Assembly (NCBI GenBank): GCA_016793165.1
Contig: JAEULA010000006.1
Span: forward strand, 124,001 to 188,000
DNA length: 64,000 nt
Direction: 5' to 3'
Source: Alphaproteobacteria bacterium
GTDB taxonomy: Bacteria; Pseudomonadota; Alphaproteobacteria; CACIAM-22H2
Position numbers and translations under genes: made by a program
Shown here: one piece after another, positions 59,351 through 64,000 of the stretch
Layout: each line of letters opens with the position of its first letter
How positions within the stretch are numbered: position 1 is the stretch's first letter
The notes under the pieces: model-generated
Database searches by the model: none
What the model saw: only the letters and a program-made list of their open reading frames with translations
What the model was told of the DNA's origin: nothing

Positions 59351-60537
59351 CCACGCGCACCTCCGAGGTCTGCATCATCGGCGGCGGCCTGACCGGCTGC
59401 TCGACCGCCTATGCGCTCGCCCGGCGCAAATGTCCGGTGGTGGTTCTCGAGCGCGGCTTCGTCGGAAGCCAGTCGAGCGGCGCAAATTTCGGGAACCTGC
59501 GCCTGCAATTCCGGAACCTGAAACAGTTGCCGCTCGCCCTGCGCGCCCAGCGCATGTGGGAGGAGATCGAGCGCGAGCTCGGCGAGAGCGTGGAGTTCGC
59601 GCAGACCGGTCACGTGATGCCGGCGGTCTCGGCCGACCATCTGCGCCAGATCGACGAGCACGCGGCGGCCTGCAAGCCCTACGGGCTGGAGGTCGAGGTG
59701 CTCGACCGCGCCGAGACGCTGCGCCGCTGGCCTTTCCTGGGCGACATCGTGCTCGGCAGTTCGTTCTCGCCGCGCGACGCGACGGTGAACTCGCGCCTCG
59801 TCTGCCCGGCCTATGCCCGCGCGGCGCGCCGGCTCGGCGCCGAGATCGTCGAGCAGATCACCGTGACGGGGGTCGAGCGGATCGCCGGCGGCGGCTTCCG
59901 CATCCGCACCGACCGTGACCTGGTCGTCGAATGCGCACACCTCGTGAACGCCGCCGGCGCCTGGGCCGGGCCGCTCGCCGCGCAGTTCGGCGAGACGGTG
60001 CCGGACTTCGCGGCCGGGCCGGTGCAGATGGTGACCGAGCCGGTGCCGCGCTTCGTCTGGCCGGTGATCCATGCGGTCGACGGCGGCATCCTGTTCCGCC
60101 AGACGGCGCGCGGGAACATCCTGATCGCCGGCCATCCGCGCGTGCCCGTCGACGCCGAGAGCCGGCGCACCCGCGTGCCGCCGTCGAAGGCGACGATGAA
60201 CATGGCGCGGCTGGCGCTGATCGCGCCGTGCATGAAGCACCACAACATCATCCGCGCCTGGACGGGGATCGAAGGCTACCTGCCGGACATGCTGCCCGTG
60301 TTCGGGCCGAGCCGGACGACGGAGGGGTTGCTGCACGCCTTCGCCTTCTGCGGCCACGGGCTGCAGATCGGGCCCGCGGTCGGCGCCGTGCTGGCCGAGC
60401 TCATCCTCGACGGCGGCACGCAGACGCCGATCGCGCCCTTCGCGATCGACCGATTCGACGACGCGACCGTCGCCGACAAGGCCAAGCTCAAGCACGAGTT
60501 CGACGCCGAGATCCTCGAGCGGAAGCTGCCGCGCTGA
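59347..60537 (+). CDS. FAD-dependent beta subunit (DAO family)
   Basis: 396 aa. D-amino-acid-oxidase fold: VCIIGGGLTGCSTAYALARR, SGANFGNLRLQFRNL, the second flavin contact VNAAGAWAGPLA, and C-terminal FCGHGLQIGPAVGAVLAELI. This subunit probably binds and oxidises the amine, amino acid or opine, passing electrons through the two upstream subunits. It resembles HcnC/OoxB and proline- or sarcosine-oxidase beta subunits; the true substrate is unknown. It shares ATGA with the alpha subunit. Confidence 0.9.
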   Translation: MTTRTSEVCIIGGGLTGCSTAYALARRKCPVVVLERGFVGSQSSGANFGNLRLQFRNLKQLPLALRAQRMWEEIERELGESVEFAQTGHVMPAVSADHLRQIDEHAAACKPYGLEVEVLDRAETLRRWPFLGDIVLGSSFSPRDATVNSRLVCPAYARAARRLGAEIVEQITVTGVERIAGGGFRIRTDRDLVVECAHLVNAAGAWAGPLAAQFGETVPDFAAGPVQMVTEPVPRFVWPVIHAVDGGILFRQTARGNILIAGHPRVPVDAESRRTRVPPSKATMNMARLALIAPCMKHHNIIRAWTGIEGYLPDMLPVFGPSRTTEGLLHAFAFCGHGLQIGPAVGAVLAELILDGGTQTPIAPFAIDRFDDATVADKAKLKHEFDAEILERKLPR

Positions 60538-60581
60538 GCCGGCGGCGATGCCGGCGCCGGGGCGCGGAAGCCGCGGCGCGG

Positions 60582-61667
60582 TCAGGCCGGCTGTTGCTGG
60601 AGGCGTTCGCGCAGCGCCGTCATCGCGACGTAGTGCGCCTCCAGGTCGGTGATCGCGAAGCCCTCGGCGAGCGCCGGACTCGCGGCGCGCAGCTCCTCCT
60701 CGACGACGCCCGTGTAGCGCGCGCGGCCGTGCTCGACGACGAGCCCGCTGCGCGCCTCGAAGGCGCCGTTCCAGGCGACCGCGTCACGCTCGTCGAGCCC
60801 CGGCGGCAGGTCGAGCGCGAGGGCCTTGCCGTCGAAGCGCACCGGATAGCCGCCGGGCAGGCCGCGCGGCCCCGGCACGTGCCCGCGCCAGGTGCTGCCG
60901 GCGGCGATCGCCTGCAGCAGCGGCACCGCCGCGGCGCCCGAGATGTCGATCACCGGCTCCGGCGTCAGCTGCACCGCCTCGAAGCGCGTCGCCACGTCCG
61001 CGAGCTCGCTCGCGCCGAGCCAGACGCGTGGCGGCGGCGCCACGCCGGCCCGCTTGGACGGCGGCAGTCGGAACGGCGCAATGGTGCGGTACTGCGCGAG
61101 CACGCGCAGCTCGCCGGCCTGCGCGCCCAGCAGCCCGGCGAAGGCGTTTGCGAGGATCGCGACGTTGCCGATGCCGCAGGTGATCGGCAGGCCGAGCGCG
61201 GCGATGATGCCGTTCGCGACGTCCGGGTAGCAGGCGTTGATGAAGATGGTCTCGGGCGTCGCGGCGGCGACAGCGCGTGCCATGGCGATGGACAACCGCG
61301 CCTGGAACACCGCCGTCAGGCTCAGCCCGGCGCGCGCCACCATGCCGGCCCAGGCGTTCGCGGGGCCGGCGATGACGCGGCCGGCCTGGGCCGAGGCGGC
61401 CTGCAGCACCACCTTCGGGCGCAGGGACCGCAACGCCTGCGCGACGTCGTCGCGCTCGATGTCGAGCGGCGCGACCTGGACGCGGACGTCGCGACCGAAC
61501 ATCGCGGCGCGCGCCGCGGCCGCGGTGCGCAACCATGCCGCGCGTCCGGCATTGCGTCCGGCGATCGTCACATGCACGGGGGTCGGCGCCGTGGCGGCGA
61601 GGTCGAAGAGGATCCTTGCGGCGAAGGCGCCGGTGCCGCTGATCATGATGTCGGTGCGTTCTGCCAC
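60582..61667 (-). CDS. Saccharopine-dehydrogenase-like NAD(P)-binding protein
   Basis: 361 aa from the GTG at 61667, which follows GGGAG; an ATG at 61646 and one at 61730 are alternatives. The N-terminal Rossmann fold begins IMISGTGAFAARILFDLA, followed by VHVTIAGRN, ending the second strand. KVVLQAASAQAGRVI and FINACYPDVANGIIAALGLPITCGIGN (in parts) resemble saccharopine-dehydrogenase-like and opine/amino-acid oxidoreductases. The substrate is unknown. It is antiparallel to the dehydrogenase unit and to the ABC genes, but the gap to the ABC gene is only 201 bp, so divergent control is possible. Confidence 0.65.
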   Translation of the reverse strand: MAERTDIMISGTGAFAARILFDLAATAPTPVHVTIAGRNAGRAAWLRTAAAARAAMFGRDVRVQVAPLDIERDDVAQALRSLRPKVVLQAASAQAGRVIAGPANAWAGMVARAGLSLTAVFQARLSIAMARAVAAATPETIFINACYPDVANGIIAALGLPITCGIGNVAILANAFAGLLGAQAGELRVLAQYRTIAPFRLPPSKRAGVAPPPRVWLGASELADVATRFEAVQLTPEPVIDISGAAAVPLLQAIAAGSTWRGHVPGPRGLPGGYPVRFDGKALALDLPPGLDERDAVAWNGAFEARSGLVVEHGRARYTGVVEEELRAASPALAEGFAITDLEAHYVAMTALRERLQQQPA

Positions 61668-61868
61668 GGCTCGGCTCCCTCGTGCGGTCGCGTCGTCATT
61701 GACAGGCTGTATCGTCGTCGTCACGCTCACAAGCGCGAGTTTCGCGCAACATTCAGGTGATGCAGCGAGCCGTCATCGCGTCGGAGCGCGGGTTCGCCCC
61801 GGCCGACCGATGACCGCCCAGTTCCCTCGCATCCGCGCGGGCGCTGCACGGCGACGGGAGGGAATTCG

Positions 61869-63428
61869 ATGCTGCGGTTGATTTCAGCGGCGATCTGCGC
61901 CGCATGGTTGCTGATCGGCGGCGGCGCCCTGGCGCAGAGCGCGGGGTCGGCGCCGGGCCGGCTGCTGACCGTCGCGATGCCGATCGATCCGCAGACGATC
62001 GATCCGACGACGAACACGGCGAACGTCGCCGCGATCATCATGCAGAACGTCTTCGAGACGCTCTACGCCTACGACGCGGAGTGGCGTCTCGCGCCGATGC
62101 TCGCCACGACGCTGCCGGTCTACACCGACGGCGGGCGTACCATGACGGTGCCGTTGCGCGCGGGCGTGCGTTTCCACAACGGCGCGACCATGACCTCGGC
62201 CGACGTCGTCGCCTCGATCGAGCGCTGGATGAAGCTGTCGATCCGCGGCCGCCTCGCCGCCGAGAGCATCGAGACCGTGACCGCGAGCGGTCCGCTCGAG
62301 GTGCAGCTCAAGCTCAAGGCGCCGAACGCGCTGATCGCCAACATGTTCGCGTTCTTCAATGCGGCGATGGTGGTGATGCCGGAGGCGACCGCGAAGGCGA
62401 CGATGGGCGGGCCGCTCACCAACGCCGCGGACTTCATCGGCACCGGTCCGTTCCGCTTCGTCGAGCGGCGGCCCGACCAGTACGTGCGCCTCACGAAGTT
62501 CGAGGAGTACGTGCCGTCCGACCGGACGTTCTCGGGCTACACCGGCAAGCGCGAGGCGATGGTCCAGGAGCTGCGCTTCATCCCTGTGCCGAATGCCGGC
62601 ACGCGGCTGCAGTCGGTCCTATCCGGCCAGTACGACGTCGCCGACAACGTGCCGACGGAGTTCGTCGAGCGCATCCGCCGCACGCCCTCGACCGGCGCCC
62701 TGGTCGTGAAGTGGAGCGGCTGGATCCAGATGATCATGAACAACCGCCAGGGGCCGACCCAGGACATGCGCGTGCGCCAGGCCGTGCAGGCGGTGCTCGA
62801 TCCCGAGGCGATCATGACCGCGGCCTTCGGCACGAACGAGTTCTTCGGGCTGAGCGGCAGCCTCTATCCGCAGGGCGCACCGCTGCACACCACCGCCGGC
62901 GTCGAGCGCTACGCGCAGAAGAACGTCGCGCGCGCCAAGGAGCTTCTGGCGCAGGCGGGCTACGCGGGGCAGCCCTTCCGCATCATCACCAGCCAGCAAT
63001 ACGACTTCATCTACAAGGCGGCGCTGGTCGCTGCGGACTCGATGCGCGCGGCCGGCATCAACGTCGAGATCGTCCTGATGGACTGGGCGAGCGTGCTCGA
63101 GCGCCGCAACAACCCCGCGATCTGGGAGGCGTTCTTCACCTTCCACAACTTCGTGCCCGATCCGGCGCTGATCACCTTCATGAATCCGAGCTTCCCCGGC
63201 TGGTGGGACACGCCCGCCAAGCGCGAGGCGCTCGGCGCCTTCACGGGCACGCTGGACGACGCCCAGCGCGTCGCCGCGTGGCACAAGCTGCACGGCGTGA
63301 TGATGGAGGAGGTGCCGCAGGTCACGGTCGGCAGCTATTACGGGCTGATGGCCTTCAACCAGCGGGTCAAGGGACTGCAGCCCTTCCTGCAGACGCCGTA
63401 CTTCAACGTCTCGAACGGCACGCGGTGA
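61869..63428 (+). CDS. ABC transporter substrate-binding protein, family 5 (DppA/OppA-like)
   Basis: 519 aa with a signal peptide (LISAAICAAWLLIGGGALAQ). SBP family 5 features are AMPIDPQTIDPTTNTANVAAI, NVFETLYAYDAEWRLAPML, VRFHNGATMTSADVVASIER, GTGPFRFVERRPDQYVRL and the C-terminal domain. It captures peptides, opines, nickel chelates or similar solutes in the periplasm. The permease gene follows after 241 bp that contain a palindromic repeat. Confidence 0.93.
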   Translation: MLRLISAAICAAWLLIGGGALAQSAGSAPGRLLTVAMPIDPQTIDPTTNTANVAAIIMQNVFETLYAYDAEWRLAPMLATTLPVYTDGGRTMTVPLRAGVRFHNGATMTSADVVASIERWMKLSIRGRLAAESIETVTASGPLEVQLKLKAPNALIANMFAFFNAAMVVMPEATAKATMGGPLTNAADFIGTGPFRFVERRPDQYVRLTKFEEYVPSDRTFSGYTGKREAMVQELRFIPVPNAGTRLQSVLSGQYDVADNVPTEFVERIRRTPSTGALVVKWSGWIQMIMNNRQGPTQDMRVRQAVQAVLDPEAIMTAAFGTNEFFGLSGSLYPQGAPLHTTAGVERYAQKNVARAKELLAQAGYAGQPFRIITSQQYDFIYKAALVAADSMRAAGINVEIVLMDWASVLERRNNPAIWEAFFTFHNFVPDPALITFMNPSFPGWWDTPAKREALGAFTGTLDDAQRVAAWHKLHGVMMEEVPQVTVGSYYGLMAFNQRVKGLQPFLQTPYFNVSNGTR

Positions 63429-63462
63429 GGGTGGACAGGTGAATCGATACGGGCTCCTGTCA

Positions 63463-63616
63463 TCCCCTCCTGTTCGCGCGGCAGCGCGAATGGGAGAGGT
63501 GGCCGCGCAGCGGCCGGGGAGGTCCATGGCGTTTCGCAGAGCCGCCATCGACCTCCCCGTCGGCGCGCTGCGCGTGCTGCCACCCCTCCTATCGCGCGTT
63601 GCGCGACAGGAGGGGA
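63463..63616. repeat. Large imperfect palindrome between ABC genes
   Basis: Left arm from TCCCCTCCTGTTCGCGC (63463) pairs with right arm GCGCGACAGGAGGGGA (to 63616). The inner arms GGTGGCCGCGCAGCGG-type and GGGGAGGTCCATGGC pair with GCCATCGACCTCCCC and GCGCGCTGCGCG. The whole 154-bp block could fold into one long hairpin. It codes for nothing recognisable and looks like a MITE-like or intergenic palindromic element. Confidence 0.6.
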
Positions 63617-63669
63617 CGAGCACCGGCCGCCGATCCCTCGCTGTCTGAACACGGGATGACTCGCACCCC

Positions 63670-64000
63670 GTGACCTCGGCCGCCCTCCTGCGCAAGCTCG
63701 GCGGCGTCGCCGCGGTGATGTTCTTCGTCGCGACGACCGTCTTCGTCATCTCGCGCGTCATCCCCGGAGACCCCGCCGGCGTCATGCTCGGCGCGGCGGC
63801 GACGCAGGAGGAAATCGCGCGGCTGCGCACCGAGCTCGGCCTCGACCGGCCGCTGCCCGCGCAGTACGTCGACTACCTGCTGCAGATCCTGCGCTTCGAT
63901 CTCGGGCGCTCGATCTTCCTCAACCAGCCCGTGATCGAGGCGATCGCCGAGCGTTCCGCGCTGACGATCTTCCTCTGCCTGTTCGCGACGGCGCTGACCG
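63670..64000 (+). CDS. ABC transporter permease, DppB-like (runs off window)
   Basis: Starts at GTG 63670 and is open to the window end (110 codons). The sequence has an N-terminal membrane helix (VAAVMFFVATTVFVISRVIP), then GDPAGVMLGAAATQEEIARL, LGLDRPLPAQYVDYLLQILR and FDLGRSIFLNQPVIEAIAER, with the start of a second helix (LTIFLCLFATALT). These are DppB/OppB-type permease hallmarks. It is the partner of the upstream substrate-binding protein. Confidence 0.92.
   Translation, partial: MTSAALLRKLGGVAAVMFFVATTVFVISRVIPGDPAGVMLGAAATQEEIARLRTELGLDRPLPAQYVDYLLQILRFDLGRSIFLNQPVIEAIAERSALTIFLCLFATALT

Noticed and set aside
57663..60537. Hydrogen cyanide synthase hcnABC
   Set aside because: The architecture fits, but so do opine, hydroxyproline and related amine dehydrogenases. 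The catabolic context favours the latter, so no hcn symbol was given.

Overview
The window is very GC-rich and dense with genes. It reads as a chromosomal segment of an alphaproteobacterium, probably Rhodospirillales-like. The support is: a separate F0 operon atpI-atpB-atpE-atpF'(b')-atpF; a CcrM-type GANTC methyltransferase beside rnhB; the order mutY | DUF721-dsbA-smc; the order ispH-thrB(type II)-rnhA; and a glycine-cleavage operon with split gcvP. There is no plasmid, phage or insertion-sequence core, and I saw no rRNA or tRNA genes. Species cannot be fixed from the sequence.

Layout. 1-15 kb is housekeeping mixed with envelope genes: the uvrB 3' end, an alpha/beta hydrolase, a secreted nuclease with a PEP-CTERM-like tail, a repeat-bearing membrane protein, a VWA lipoprotein, a DUF952 protein, pyrD, small membrane proteins, a DMT exporter, and the ispH-thrB-SIMPL-rnhA run. 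15-18.4 kb carries a CDGSH protein, a lipoprotein, and an overlapping pair: a TPR/2-oxoglutarate oxygenase and a TPR/SGNH-hydrolase-like protein. 18.4-23.2 kb is a promoter, a tandem glycine riboswitch and gcvT-gcvH-gcvPA-gcvPB. 23.3-26.2 kb is the F0 ATP synthase operon with a clear terminator. 26.3-32.3 kb is smc, a DsbA-like protein, a DUF721 protein and mutY.

32.36-48.25 kb is the most striking region. Five very large sensor histidine kinases (about 1345, 948, 1198, 792 and 854 aa) lie head to tail with a single 127-aa receiver-only response regulator. They contain about 22 PAS-like units at a period of about 128 residues, and their histidine boxes are nearly identical. The cluster starts just after a CtrA-like box. 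It ends by converging on ccrM, with an 8-bp overlap, and the ccrM leader holds four GANTC sites in 58 bp. Membership of the cell-cycle/CtrA regulatory network is therefore a reasonable hypothesis, not a demonstrated fact.

50-64 kb is a catabolic and transport region: a DUF4862 protein; hyuB and hyuA (hydantoinase/oxoprolinase family) divergent around a decayed dipeptide ABC transporter remnant; an AbgA-like M20 amidohydrolase; a translationally coupled three-subunit FAD/[2Fe-2S] amine or opine dehydrogenase; a saccharopine-dehydrogenase-like protein; and the start of an intact oligopeptide-type ABC transporter running off the window end. Together they suggest uptake and breakdown of an amide, opine or cyclic-imide nitrogen compound.

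The only stretch over 300 bp without a protein gene is 18429-18779, which is filled by the gcv promoter and riboswitch.
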